From positions 372,001 to 436,000 of the forward strand of contig JBBCXB010000003.1 of assembly GCA_037145635.1 (NCBI GenBank): DNA of 64,000 nt, in the 5' to 3' direction. A program made the position numbers and the translations under genes. Position 1 is the first letter of the stretch; each line of letters opens with the position of its first letter. The notes beneath the pieces were generated by a model that worked only from the letters and a program-made list of their open reading frames with translations, ran no database searches and had not been told where the DNA came from. Source of the stretch: JAATFS01 sp037145635 (lineage in GTDB: Bacteria; Pseudomonadota; Gammaproteobacteria; Xanthomonadales; Xanthomonadaceae). Positions 51,452 through 61,572 of the stretch are shown piece after piece.

Positions 51452-52762
51452 ATGAGCCAGCCCGCCGCCGCGCCCGCCTCCGTCGTCCTCACCCGCATGA
51501 GCCGCTTCCAGTGGCTGGCGATCTCGATCTGCGTGCTGCTGAACATGCTCGACGGCTTCGACGTGATGGTGATGGCATTCACCGCCTCGCACGTCTCCAG
51601 CGACTGGCAGCTCTCCGGCAAGGCCCTGGGGCTGATGCTCAGCGCCGGCCTGGTCGGCATGGCCCTGGGGTCGCTGCTGCTGGCGCCGCTGGCCGACCGC
51701 GTCGGCCGCCGCCGCATGATCCTCGGCTGCCTGGCGATCCTCACCGTGGGCATGGCGCTGTCGGCGCTGGCGCAGAACGTGTGGCAGCTCGGGGTGCTGC
51801 GGGTGTTCACCGGCGTGGGCATCGGCGGCATGCTCGCCGGGGTCGGCGTGATCACCGCCGAGTACGCCAGCCTCAAGTGGCGCAGCACGGCGGTGGCGCT
51901 GCAGGCCACCGGCTACCCGATCGGCGCCACGATCGGCGGCGTGGTGGCCGCCTTCATGCTCGAACGCTGGAGCTGGCACGCGGTGTTCCTGCTCGGTGCG
52001 GCGGCGTCGCTGGCGTGCGTGCCGCTGGTGCTGGCCTGCCTGCCGGAATCGCTGGACTTCCTGGTCAGCCGGCGGCCGCCGAACGCGCTGGCGCGCCTCA
52101 ACGCGCTGCTGGCGCGGATGCGGATGCCGCCGCTGGCGCAGCTGCCGCCGCTGCCGGTGCGCGCGGCGGGGCAGAAGCAGGGCTACGCGGCGCTGTTCGT
52201 CGGCGACCTGCGGCGGCCGGCGCTGCTGATCGCGCTGGCGTTCTTCCTGCACATGTTCGCGTTCTACTTCGTGCTGAGCTGGACGCCCAAGCTGCTGGTG
52301 GCCGCGGGCGTGTCGGCGCAGCAGGGCATCACCGGCGGCGTACTGCTGAACCTGGGCGGCATCGTCGGCGGCAGCCTGTTCGGCTGGCTGGCGTCGCGGG
52401 TGTCGCTGAGCCGGCTCACCGCCGCCAGCCTGCTGATCGCCGCGCTCGGCATGCTGGCGTTCTCCGGCTTCAACACCGCGCTGGCGGTGGCGTTCCCGGT
52501 CGCGTTCGTGATCGGCGCGGCGCTGTTCGGCGCGATGGCCGGGCTGTACGCGGCCGCGCCGGTGGTGTTCGAGCCGGGCGTGCGCGCCACCGGCCTGGGC
52601 TGGGCGATCGGCGTCGGGCGCCTCGGCGCGATCCTGTCGCCGCTGACGGTGGGGCTGCTGGTCGATGGCGGCTGGTCGCCGGCACGGCTGTACGCGGTCT
52701 GCGCGATCCCGCTGCTGCTGGCCACCGGCGCGCTGCTGGCGCTGCGTCCGCGGCGCCGCTGA
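51452..52762 (+). CDS. MFS transporter, aromatic acid:H+ symporter family
   Basis: A 436-residue 12-helix transporter. The family mark DGFDVMVMAF on helix 1 is the Asp-containing DGxD motif of AAHS transporters (PcaK, HcaK, ShiA-like). LADRVGRRRMI is the loop 2-3 motif, and GITGGVLLNLGGIVGG lies in the C-half. It should import an aromatic acid such as hydroxycinnamate, 4-hydroxybenzoate or protocatechuate with protons. It ends the four-gene plus-strand group that begins at 47627, following the dehydroquinase by 64 bp. Confidence 0.88.
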   Translation: MSQPAAAPASVVLTRMSRFQWLAISICVLLNMLDGFDVMVMAFTASHVSSDWQLSGKALGLMLSAGLVGMALGSLLLAPLADRVGRRRMILGCLAILTVGMALSALAQNVWQLGVLRVFTGVGIGGMLAGVGVITAEYASLKWRSTAVALQATGYPIGATIGGVVAAFMLERWSWHAVFLLGAAASLACVPLVLACLPESLDFLVSRRPPNALARLNALLARMRMPPLAQLPPLPVRAAGQKQGYAALFVGDLRRPALLIALAFFLHMFAFYFVLSWTPKLLVAAGVSAQQGITGGVLLNLGGIVGGSLFGWLASRVSLSRLTAASLLIAALGMLAFSGFNTALAVAFPVAFVIGAALFGAMAGLYAAAPVVFEPGVRATGLGWAIGVGRLGAILSPLTVGLLVDGGWSPARLYAVCAIPLLLATGALLALRPRRR

Positions 52763-52929
52763 GCCGCTGTCGCCATTGCCCGTCGCCGTCGCCCGTTGCC
52801 CGGTGGTCTAGCGGCTTAGCGGCCCAGCCCGGTCCCCAGGCCGGGTTGCCGACTGCTGCGTGCCGCCAGCGCGCACGCGAGGGTCGTCCGCGGGCCAGGC
52901 TGGGGCTCGCGAAGAGCCCGGTTCCGCGT

Positions 52930-53049
52930 TGCCATGCCCTTGGCCCTTGGCCCTTGGCCATTGGCCATTGGTTGTTGCTGTTGCTGTTGTCCGCAGCTCG
53001 CAGCTCGCGACTCGCGACTCGCAACCAGTTGCCCATTGCCCATTGCCAG
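52930..53049. repeat. cluster of 7- and 8-bp intergenic tandem repeats
   Basis: The 626-bp gap from 52763 to 53388 contains short tandem arrays: CCCTTGG three times then CCATTGG-type units, TTGCTG units, 8-mers of GCAGCTC/GCGACTC, and TTGCCCA units. The CCATTGG and TTGCCCA arrays are partly inverted copies of each other. The 7-bp period links it to the elements at 12.3 and 20.5 kb. No gene is supported in the gap. Confidence 0.6.
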
Positions 53050-53341
53050 CCGCGTAGCGCGCCGCGGACGACCGACGGCGGGCGGCAGACCGGCGCCAGG
53101 GCCAGGGATTGGGGACAGGCGGCCGGGACAGGCGGCACGTCACGGCGCCGGACCGGATGCCGTCGCGACGGCGCTTTCGCAACCCCGGCGGGTGCGCTGC
53201 ATGAGGCCTTGGGGCTTCGATCGTGCGCGCCGCGCCGCGCCGCGCTGCGCTGGGGCCGCCCGCGCCCCGGTTCGCGCCATGCGCCGGGACGGCGCACGCC
53301 ATGCTGCAGTGCAGCTTTCCAGGAAACAGTTATGACTAATA

Positions 53342-53356
53342 ACCTTTATTAAAGGT
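53342..53356. promoter_or_regulatory. palindrome in the hydratase/lyase promoter, candidate HcaR/FerR operator
   Basis: ACCTTT-ATT-AAAGGT is a perfect 6-3-6 palindrome inside an AT-rich island (53328-53362), 32 bp before the start codon. MarR repressors of hydroxycinnamate genes bind such sites over the promoter, and a MarR gene lies next to this operon. The AT-rich island contains several possible -10 hexamers. Confidence 0.6.
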
Positions 53357-53388
53357 AATCAAATTCCCCCCAGTCGAGGCAGGTCCCC

Positions 53389-54219
53389 ATGAGCAACTAC
53401 AACGAGCGCTGGCAGACGGTGCAGGTCGAGATCGAGGACGGCATCGCCTGGGTCACCCTGAACCGGCCGCACAAGCGCAATGCGATGAGTCCGCAGCTCA
53501 ACCGCGAGATGATCGAGGTGCTGGAGACGCTGGAGCTGGACAGCGACGCGCAGGTGCTGGTGCTGACCGGTGCCGGCGAGGCGTGGTCGGCCGGCATGGA
53601 CCTGAAGCAATACTTCCGCGAGACCGATGGCCGCGAGGAGATCATGCAGGAGCGCATGCGCCGCGACTGCTCGCAGTGGCAGTGGCGGCTGCTGCGCTTC
53701 TACAGCAAGCCCACCATCGCCGCGGTCAACGGCTGGTGCTTCGGTGGCGCGTTCTCGCCGCTGGTGGCCTGCGACCTGGCCATCGCCGCCGACGAGGCGG
53801 TGTTCGGGCTCTCGGAGATCAACTGGGGCATCCCGCCCGGCAACCTGGTGAGCAAGGCGGTGGCCGACACCATGGGCCACCGCAACGCGCTGCTGTACAT
53901 CATGACCGGGCGCACCTTCACCGGCACCGAGGCCGCGGAGATGGGCCTGGTCAACGCCAGCGTGCCGCGCGCGCAGCTGCGCGAGGAAGCGACCCGGCTG
54001 GCGCGCGAGCTGCAGCAGAAGAACCCGGTGGTGCTGCGCTTCGCCAAGCACGGCTTCAAGCGCTGCCGCGAGCTGACCTGGGAGCAGAACGAGGACTACC
54101 TGTACGCCAAGGTCGACCAGTCCAACCACCGCGACCCGGAGCGCGGCCGCGAGCAGGGGCTGAAGCAGTTCCTCGACGACAAGACGCTCAAACCGGGGTT
54201 GCAGAGCTACCAGCGCTGA
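53389..54219 (+). CDS. ech: p-hydroxycinnamoyl-CoA hydratase/lyase
   Basis: A 276-residue crotonase-family enzyme (HCHL; ech/hcaA). It hydrates feruloyl-, coumaroyl- or caffeoyl-CoA and splits off acetyl-CoA, giving vanillin or the matching benzaldehyde. The opening VTLNRPHKRNAMSPQLNREM, the GWCFGGAFSPLVACDLAIAA oxyanion loop and the catalytic Glu in FGLSEINWGIPPG fit this enzyme closely. DMKQYF-like MDLKQYFRE and the LQSYQR end are also typical. First gene of the hydroxycinnamate set; the palindrome upstream suggests repression by the MarR protein. Confidence 0.93.
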   Translation: MSNYNERWQTVQVEIEDGIAWVTLNRPHKRNAMSPQLNREMIEVLETLELDSDAQVLVLTGAGEAWSAGMDLKQYFRETDGREEIMQERMRRDCSQWQWRLLRFYSKPTIAAVNGWCFGGAFSPLVACDLAIAADEAVFGLSEINWGIPPGNLVSKAVADTMGHRNALLYIMTGRTFTGTEAAEMGLVNASVPRAQLREEATRLARELQQKNPVVLRFAKHGFKRCRELTWEQNEDYLYAKVDQSNHRDPERGREQGLKQFLDDKTLKPGLQSYQR

Positions 54220-54569
54220 GCCCCGCCGCTTGCCTGCGACGCCCACCCCTGGCCGTTCTGGAGTCCGCCCGATGCCCGTCACCGCCCGCCCCGGCCGCGT
54301 TTCCCCCGACGCCGTCCCCGCCGCTCGCGCGGGTGCCGGCGTAGCCGCGGCCCGGCGTGCGGCGCGTACCGGGAGCGGCGCGCGCCTGTCGCGTCGCGTG
54401 CGGCGGCCGGCGCCGCGCGCGGCAGGCGCCGGCGATGCGGGCGGCGGCACGGGTACGGCGCGAGGCCGGGCCGCAGCGCCTACAATGCGCGTATCGCCTG
54501 CCGCCGGCGGTGCGGCGCCTGCCGCGCCCGCCCGCGCGGTCCGGCCGCCTCCGCCCACCGGGAAGCCCG

Positions 54570-55052
54570 ATGTCCTCCAGCGAAACCTCCGCCGCCGCGA
54601 GCGACGACACCGTCACCGCGGTGGACCAGGCGCGGCTGCTGCGGCTGCTCGGCTACCGCATCACCCGCAGCGAACTGCAGGTGCGGCGGATGTTCCAGGA
54701 CAGCGTCGGCCGCTTCGACCTCAAGCCGGTGGACTTCTCGCTGCTGGTGCTGGTGGACGCCAATGCCGGCATCAACCAGCGCCAGCTCGGCGAGGTGCTC
54801 AGCGTATCGCCGCCCAACCTGGCGATCGTGGTGGCGCGGCTGGTCAAGCGCCGGCTGCTGCGGCAGGTGCGCGGGCGCCAGGACCGGCGCATGCAGCACC
54901 TGCACCTGACCGCCGCCGGCGCGACGCTGCTGGCCGAGGCCGAGGCCGAGGTGGTGCGCATGGAACGCCGGCTCGCCGATGCCCTGGGCGCCAACGAGCG
55001 CCGCGCGCTGCTGCGCGGGCTCGACCTGCTGGACACGCTCGGGCGCTCGTAG
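54570..55052 (+). CDS. hcaR: MarR-family regulator, HcaR/FerR-like
   Basis: A 160-residue MarR protein when started at ATG 54570. The helix-turn-helix and wing are visible: INQRQLGEVLSVSPPNLAIVVARLVKRRLLRQVRGRQDRR. HcaR/FerR proteins repress hydroxycinnamate genes and release DNA when bound by the CoA thioester. Position between the hydratase and dehydrogenase genes fits that role. The 350-bp gap before it (54220-54569) has no supported gene; a TACAAT at 54481-54486 is a plausible -10. Confidence 0.87.
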   Translation: MSSSETSAAASDDTVTAVDQARLLRLLGYRITRSELQVRRMFQDSVGRFDLKPVDFSLLVLVDANAGINQRQLGEVLSVSPPNLAIVVARLVKRRLLRQVRGRQDRRMQHLHLTAAGATLLAEAEAEVVRMERRLADALGANERRALLRGLDLLDTLGRS

Positions 55053-55194
55053 CCGGTTCTCCGGTCGGCGCGCGCCCGGCGCGCCCTGCATCGAACGCTC
55101 TCCCCTGCGTGCGCCGGCTCCGGCCGCCGCGTGTGCTTCCGCCTGCCTCCTCCCCCGCACTCCGCTGTCCCCTCCCGATCCGGAGACCTTCGCC

Positions 55195-56205
55195 GTGAGT
55201 CGCCTTCCCGTTCCCGCCGCACCGCGCCCGTCCCGTCGCCGCTCGCCGCTGCCGGCCCTGCTGGCGGCCTTCGTCGCCCTGCCTGCCGCCGCCCAGACGG
55301 TGCCGCAGAGCGTGGCCCTGCCCACTGGCCTCAACACCGGCGGCACCAGCTTCATGGACGGCTTTACCCGCGCCACGCCCGGCTGGGCCGTCGTCGGCTA
55401 CCTGCGCCACTACGCGCTGGACGCGGTCAAGGACGCCGACGGCGACGACGTGGCGGCCTTCCGCCACCCGCGCATCGGCACCACCACCCTGCTGACCCAG
55501 GTCGCCTACGTCACCGGCTACCGGCCGTTCGGCGGCGTGCTCGGCTTCAACACGATCGTCCCGCTGGTCGACCTGGACGCATCGTTCGCCAGCGACAGCC
55601 CCGCCACGCTGCGCGACAGCGGCTTCGGCATGGGCGATCTCACCTTCGGTCCCTACATCCAGATGCTGCCGGTGCTGCGCGACGGCCGGCCGGTGTTTGT
55701 GCAGCGCTTCGAGATCAACGCGATCGCCCCGGTCGGCCGCTTCGACCGCGACCGCGACCTCAATGCCGGCGCCGGCTACTGGTCGCTGGTGCCGCAGTGG
55801 GCGTTCACCGTGCTGCCGACGCCGGACTGGGAGATCAGCGCGCGGGTCAACTATCTCTACAACTTCCGCGCCGACAAGGCGCCGAACGTGCCCGAGCTGG
55901 CCGGCTTCCGCTTCCGCAACGGCCAGGCCGGCGACGCGGCCTGGCTGAACTTCGCCACCTCGCTGGCGGTGCGGCCGGACCTGCGGCTCGGCCTCAACGG
56001 CTATTACCTCAAGCAGCTGCGCGACAACCGCACCAACGGGCAGCGCGTGGCCGACACCCGCCAGACGCAGTTCTACGCCGGCCCGGGGGCCTCCTGGACG
56101 CTGGACGCGCGCAATATCGTCAACGCCAACCTGTACCTCCCGATCGAGGTCAGGAACGGCGCGTCCGGCAGCAGCCTCAACCTGCAGTACATCCACGTGT
56201 TCTGA
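55195..56205 (+). CDS. outer-membrane channel of the phenol/meta-pathway (SphA/MetA_deg) family
   Basis: A 336-residue protein starting with GTG 55195. The signal peptide ends at LPAAAQT. The body is an outer-membrane beta-barrel: LNTGGTSFMDGFTRATPGWAV, then GMGDLTFGPYIQM and PVFVQRFEINAIAPVGRFD, closing LQYIHVF. Members lie in aromatic degradation clusters and probably carry aromatic substrates across the outer membrane. It precedes the aldehyde dehydrogenase by 53 bp. Confidence 0.82.
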   Translation: MSRLPVPAAPRPSRRRSPLPALLAAFVALPAAAQTVPQSVALPTGLNTGGTSFMDGFTRATPGWAVVGYLRHYALDAVKDADGDDVAAFRHPRIGTTTLLTQVAYVTGYRPFGGVLGFNTIVPLVDLDASFASDSPATLRDSGFGMGDLTFGPYIQMLPVLRDGRPVFVQRFEINAIAPVGRFDRDRDLNAGAGYWSLVPQWAFTVLPTPDWEISARVNYLYNFRADKAPNVPELAGFRFRNGQAGDAAWLNFATSLAVRPDLRLGLNGYYLKQLRDNRTNGQRVADTRQTQFYAGPGASWTLDARNIVNANLYLPIEVRNGASGSSLNLQYIHVF

Positions 56206-56258
56206 CGGCCGCGCCGGTCCGCGCCGGCCGCGCCCTTCTTCCGACGAGAGCCAACCAC

Positions 56259-57734
56259 ATGAGCAAGCACGATTCCGATTCCCTGCTGGACACCACGCGC
56301 TGGGGCGGGCGCATCTTCGACGGCGACTGGATCGCTGCCCACGGCGGCACCCTGGCGGTGACCGAGCCGGCCAGCGGCGAGCGCCTGCACGAGGTCGGCC
56401 AGGCCGATGCGCAGGACGTGGCGCGCGCGGTCGCGCAGGCGCAGGCGGCGCAGGAGGCGTGGGCCGCCACGGCGCCGCGCGAGCGCGCCGGCGTGTTCCG
56501 CCGCGCCGCGCAGATCCTCGAGCAGCAGGCCGCCGCGGTGGCGGCGCTGATCGCGCGCGAGACCGGCGCGATCCTGGCCAAGGGCGAGCACGAGGTGCGC
56601 GAGGCGGTAGCGCTGTTCCACCAGGCCGCGGCGATGCCGCTGCAGGCGCAGGGCGAGGTGCTGCCGAGTACGCCGGGCCGCCTCAGCCTGGCGCGGCGGC
56701 GGCCGCTGGGCGTGGTCGGGGTGATCTCGCCGTTCAACTTCCCGCTGGTGCTGGGGCTGCGCTCGGTGGCGCCGGCGCTGGCGGTGGGCAACGCCGTGGT
56801 GCTCAAGCCCGACCCGCGTACGCCGTTCGCCGGCGGCGTGGTGATCGCCGAGGCGCTGGCGCAGGCCGGCCTGCCCAAGGGCCTGCTGCACGTGCTGCCC
56901 GGCGGCGCCGAGGCCGGGCAGGCGCTGGTGGAGGCGCCGGGGGTGCCGATGATCGCGTTCACCGGCTCGACCGCGGCCGGGCGCCGGATCGGCGAGCTCG
57001 CCGGCCGCCACCTCAAGAAGGTCGCGCTGGAGCTGGGCGGCAAGAACGCGCTGATCGTGCTCGACGACGCCGACCTGGACAAGGCGGTGTCGGCGGTGGC
57101 GTTCGGCGCCTACTTCCACCAGGGCCAGATCTGCATGGCCACCGGGCGGGTGCTGGTGCAGCGGCCGATCGCCGCCGAGCTGACCCGCCGCCTGGCCGAG
57201 AAGGCGCGGCAGCTGCCGGTCGGCGATCCGGCGCGCGCCCAGGTCGCGCTCGGCCCGATCATCGACCAGCGCCAGCTGCAGCACGTGGCCGACCTGGTGC
57301 GGCGCTCGGTGGAGGCCGGCGCGGTGGTGGAGGCCGGCGCCACCCACGAGGGCCTGTTCTACGCGCCCACGGTGCTGTCGAACGTGCAGCCGGGCATGCC
57401 CACGTTCGACGAGGAGGTGTTCGGGCCGGTCGCCAACCTCACCGTGTTCGACAGCGACGACGAGGCGGTGGCGCTGGCCAACCGCACCGAGTACGGGCTG
57501 TCGGCCGGCGTGCTGTCGGCCTCGGTCGGGCGCGCGCTGGCGCTGGGCCAGCGCCTGCACGCCGGGCTGCTGCACATCAACGACCAGACCGTGGCCGACG
57601 AGGGGGTCAACCCGTTCGGCGGCACCGGCGCCTCCGGCAACGGCACCAGCATGGGCGGGCCGGCGGACTGGGAGGCGTACACCCACTGGCAGTGGGTCAC
57701 GCTGCGCGACGTGCCGCCGCAGTACCCGTTCTGA
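56259..57734 (+). CDS. vdh: aromatic aldehyde (vanillin) dehydrogenase
   Basis: A 491-residue NAD(P)-dependent aldehyde dehydrogenase. VVGVISPFNFPLVLGLRSVAPAL is the cofactor region, ALELGGKNALIVLDDAD holds the catalytic Glu, and FHQGQICMATGR holds the catalytic Cys. FDEEVFGPVANL and the FGGTGASGNG block finish the site. The substitution pattern fits vanillin/benzaldehyde dehydrogenases. It oxidises the aldehyde from the hydratase/lyase to vanillate, 4-hydroxybenzoate or protocatechuate. It precedes the alcohol dehydrogenase by 19 bp. Confidence 0.9.
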   Translation: MSKHDSDSLLDTTRWGGRIFDGDWIAAHGGTLAVTEPASGERLHEVGQADAQDVARAVAQAQAAQEAWAATAPRERAGVFRRAAQILEQQAAAVAALIARETGAILAKGEHEVREAVALFHQAAAMPLQAQGEVLPSTPGRLSLARRRPLGVVGVISPFNFPLVLGLRSVAPALAVGNAVVLKPDPRTPFAGGVVIAEALAQAGLPKGLLHVLPGGAEAGQALVEAPGVPMIAFTGSTAAGRRIGELAGRHLKKVALELGGKNALIVLDDADLDKAVSAVAFGAYFHQGQICMATGRVLVQRPIAAELTRRLAEKARQLPVGDPARAQVALGPIIDQRQLQHVADLVRRSVEAGAVVEAGATHEGLFYAPTVLSNVQPGMPTFDEEVFGPVANLTVFDSDDEAVALANRTEYGLSAGVLSASVGRALALGQRLHAGLLHINDQTVADEGVNPFGGTGASGNGTSMGGPADWEAYTHWQWVTLRDVPPQYPF

Positions 57735-57753
57735 TCCTGCCCGGAGAACCGCC

Positions 57754-58854
57754 ATGACCGAGATCCTTGCCGCGGTCGCGCGCCAGCCCGGCGCCGCGCT
57801 CACGCTCGAACACCTGCAGCTGGAGGAACCGCGCGCCGACGAGATCCGCGTGCGCGTGGTCGCCACCGGCGTCTGCCATACCGACCTGGTCGCGCGCGAC
57901 CAGCAGCTGCCGGTGCCGCTGCCGGTGGTGCTGGGCCACGAGGGCGCCGGCATCGTCGAGCGCGTGGGCAGCGCCGTCACCAAGGTCGCCGTGGGCGACC
58001 CGGTGGTGATGACCTTCAACTCCTGCGGCCGCTGCCCCAGCTGCCAGGACCACGCCGCGACCTATTGCCACCAGTTCTTCCCGCTGAACTTCTTCGCCGC
58101 CCGCGCCGACGGCAGCAGCGCGCTGTCGGCCGCCGGCGAGCCCGTCCACGGCCATTTCTTCGGCCAGTCCTCGTTCGCCAGCCATGCGCTGTGCAACGAG
58201 CGCAGCGTGGTCAAGGTGCCGGCCGACGTGCCGCTGGAGCTGCTCGGGCCGCTGGCCTGCGGCATCCAGACCGGCGCCGGCGCGGTGCTCAACGCGCTGC
58301 GCCCGCAGGCCGGGCAGAGCCTGGTGGTGTTCGGGGTCGGCTCGGTGGGGCTGAGCGCGATCATGGCCGCGCACCTGACCGGCGTGGCCACGATCATCGC
58401 GGTGGACCTGCACGACACGCGGCTGGCGCTGGCGCGCGAGCTGGGCGCCACCCACATCGTCAACGGCGGCCGCGAGGATGCGCGCGAGGCGATCCTGGCG
58501 ATCACCGGGGCCGGTGTCGACTTCGCGCTGGACACCACCGGCAGCGCGCGGATCGTGCGCCAGGCGGTGGAGTCGCTGGCCCCGCGCGGCACCTGCGGCA
58601 TCCTCGGCGCTTCGAACCAGGAGGTCTCGCTGGACCTGACCCAGCTGATGTCGGCCGGGCGCAGCGTGCGCGGCATCGTCGAGGGCGAGAGCGTGCCGGA
58701 CGTGCTGATCCCGCGCCTGATCGCGCTCTACCGCCAGGGCCGCTTCCCGTTCGACCGGCTGGTGACGTTCTACCCGTTCGAGCAGATCAACCAGGCCATC
58801 CACGATTCCGAGCAGGGCCGCGCGATCAAGGCGATCGTGCGCCTGCCGGCCTGA
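57754..58854 (+). CDS. zinc-dependent aryl-alcohol dehydrogenase
   Basis: A 366-residue medium-chain dehydrogenase. ATGVCHTDL and LGHEGAGIVERVG carry catalytic zinc ligands, CGRCPSCQDHAATYC the structural zinc cysteines, and VVFGVGSVGLSAIM the NAD site. It resembles aryl-alcohol dehydrogenases such as XylB. In this cluster it may oxidise benzyl or coniferyl-type alcohols to aldehydes for vdh, or run in reverse to detoxify aldehyde. The substrate is inferred from context. Confidence 0.85.
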   Translation: MTEILAAVARQPGAALTLEHLQLEEPRADEIRVRVVATGVCHTDLVARDQQLPVPLPVVLGHEGAGIVERVGSAVTKVAVGDPVVMTFNSCGRCPSCQDHAATYCHQFFPLNFFAARADGSSALSAAGEPVHGHFFGQSSFASHALCNERSVVKVPADVPLELLGPLACGIQTGAGAVLNALRPQAGQSLVVFGVGSVGLSAIMAAHLTGVATIIAVDLHDTRLALARELGATHIVNGGREDAREAILAITGAGVDFALDTTGSARIVRQAVESLAPRGTCGILGASNQEVSLDLTQLMSAGRSVRGIVEGESVPDVLIPRLIALYRQGRFPFDRLVTFYPFEQINQAIHDSEQGRAIKAIVRLPA

Positions 58855-59034
58855 CCCCGTGCCTCGCCAGGCGGACCCCCTGAACGCTCGCGCCGCGGCA
58901 GTGCTGGACGGGCGCCGCACCCGCGCCGGGCAGCGCCCGGCCGCCTGCGGCCCGACGCGGTGCACGCCACGGGCCCGGCCCTGCCACCGCCGCCGTGCGG
59001 CCGCCGGCGCCCCCCACCGAACCGGAGGACCCTG

Positions 59035-60543
<1,509 letters not shown>

Positions 60544-60569
60544 CGGCGCGGACCGGCGGCGCCGCGGCC

Positions 60570-61481
60570 TCAGCGCTGCTGCGCGGCCTGCTGCTCGCGC
60601 CGGAACCGTTGCGGCGGTGTGCCCGCGTTGCGCGCGAAGTAGCGGCTGAAGTAGGCCGCGTCGGCGAAGCCCAGGTGGGTGGCGATCTGCTGCACGGTCA
60701 TCGAGGTGTAGACCAGGTTGCGCTGCGCCTCCAGCATCACCCGCCGCTGCAGCAGCTGCAGCGGCGGGAGCCCGGCCAGGCGCCGGCATAGCGCGCCGAG
60801 GTGGCTCGGGCTCAGCCCCAGCTGCGCCGCATAGCGTTCCAGCGGCCAGTGCTCGCGGTAGTGCCGGTCCACCAGCGCCAGGAACGCGTGCACGTGGCGG
60901 GCGCCGGGCTCGGCCGGGTCGCCGGCGCCGGCATCGGCCTGGCGCAGCACCTGGCGCGCGGTCCACACCAGCACCTGCCCGGCCAGGGCCTGCAGCATCG
61001 GCGCGCGGCCGGGCCGCAATTGCGCGTGCTCGTCGGCGATGGCGGCGAAGCAGGCATCGAGCCGCTCGCGCTCGCGGCCCACGTCCAGGCAGGCCGGGCG
61101 CGCCAACGCCGCGGCCATGCCGGGCCACTGCGCGCGCACGCCCTCGAGCAGTGGATTGGACAGGGTGACGATGTGGCCGCGGATGCGGCGATGGAAGTCG
61201 AAGCCGTGCACGTACAGCGGCGGCATCCACACCAGGGTGGGGCGCTGCACGCGCTGCAGCCGGCCGTCGATGTGCAGGCCGGCCGGCCCGTTCTGCACGT
61301 ACAGCAGCTGCGACAGGTCGTGGTGGCGGTGCGGGCGGATGCGCCAGCCGTGCAGGCGGCTGCGCGTCGGGATCGACTCCCAGTGCAGCGCGTCCGGGCG
61401 TGCGGCCGCCGCGGTCTCGCCGTAGAGCCGGAACGCGGGGACCACGGCCGCCGCCGTGGAATGTTCGGTGATCGCATCCAT
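60570..61481 (-). CDS. pobR: AraC-family activator of pobA
   Basis: A 303-residue AraC/XylS regulator. The N-terminal cupin sensor has HRHHDLSQLLYVQNGPAGLHID and PPLYVHGFDFHR. The C-terminal two-helix-turn-helix domain starts near 200 (WPLERYAAQLGLSPSHLGALCRRL) and ends SMTVQQIATHLGFADAAYFSRYF. Divergent pairing with pobA and the family are those of Xanthomonas PobR, which activates pobA with 4-hydroxybenzoate. An upstream in-frame ATG at 61518 is possible; neither start has a good ribosome site. Converges with the ligase gene. Confidence 0.9.
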   Translation of the reverse strand: MDAITEHSTAAAVVPAFRLYGETAAAARPDALHWESIPTRSRLHGWRIRPHRHHDLSQLLYVQNGPAGLHIDGRLQRVQRPTLVWMPPLYVHGFDFHRRIRGHIVTLSNPLLEGVRAQWPGMAAALARPACLDVGRERERLDACFAAIADEHAQLRPGRAPMLQALAGQVLVWTARQVLRQADAGAGDPAEPGARHVHAFLALVDRHYREHWPLERYAAQLGLSPSHLGALCRRLAGLPPLQLLQRRVMLEAQRNLVYTSMTVQQIATHLGFADAAYFSRYFARNAGTPPQRFRREQQAAQQR

Positions 61482-61482
61482 C

Positions 61483-61555
61483 GGCGAAAAGTGCAGGAAT
61501 TCCTGTGGATAGTCCATTGGAACCGGTGTTGGCGCAACCAAGACTGGCGAAAAGT
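61483..61555. promoter_or_regulatory. pobR-pobA control region: 10-bp direct repeats 63 bp apart plus a 12-bp palindrome
   Basis: GGCGAAAAGT occurs at 61483-61492 and again at 61546-61555, starts exactly 63 bp apart (six helical turns, same DNA face). CAGGAATTCCTG, a perfect palindrome, lies at 61494-61505 between them. AraC proteins bind direct repeats, so these are candidate PobR half-sites, possibly with looping. Confidence 0.55.
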
Positions 61556-61572
61556 ACCGCCCGGGAGGGCTC

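Noticed and set aside
54230..54569. A gene between ech and the MarR regulator
   Set aside because: The open frame there is Ala/Arg/Pro-rich without a family or good ribosome site; it is treated as a spacer.
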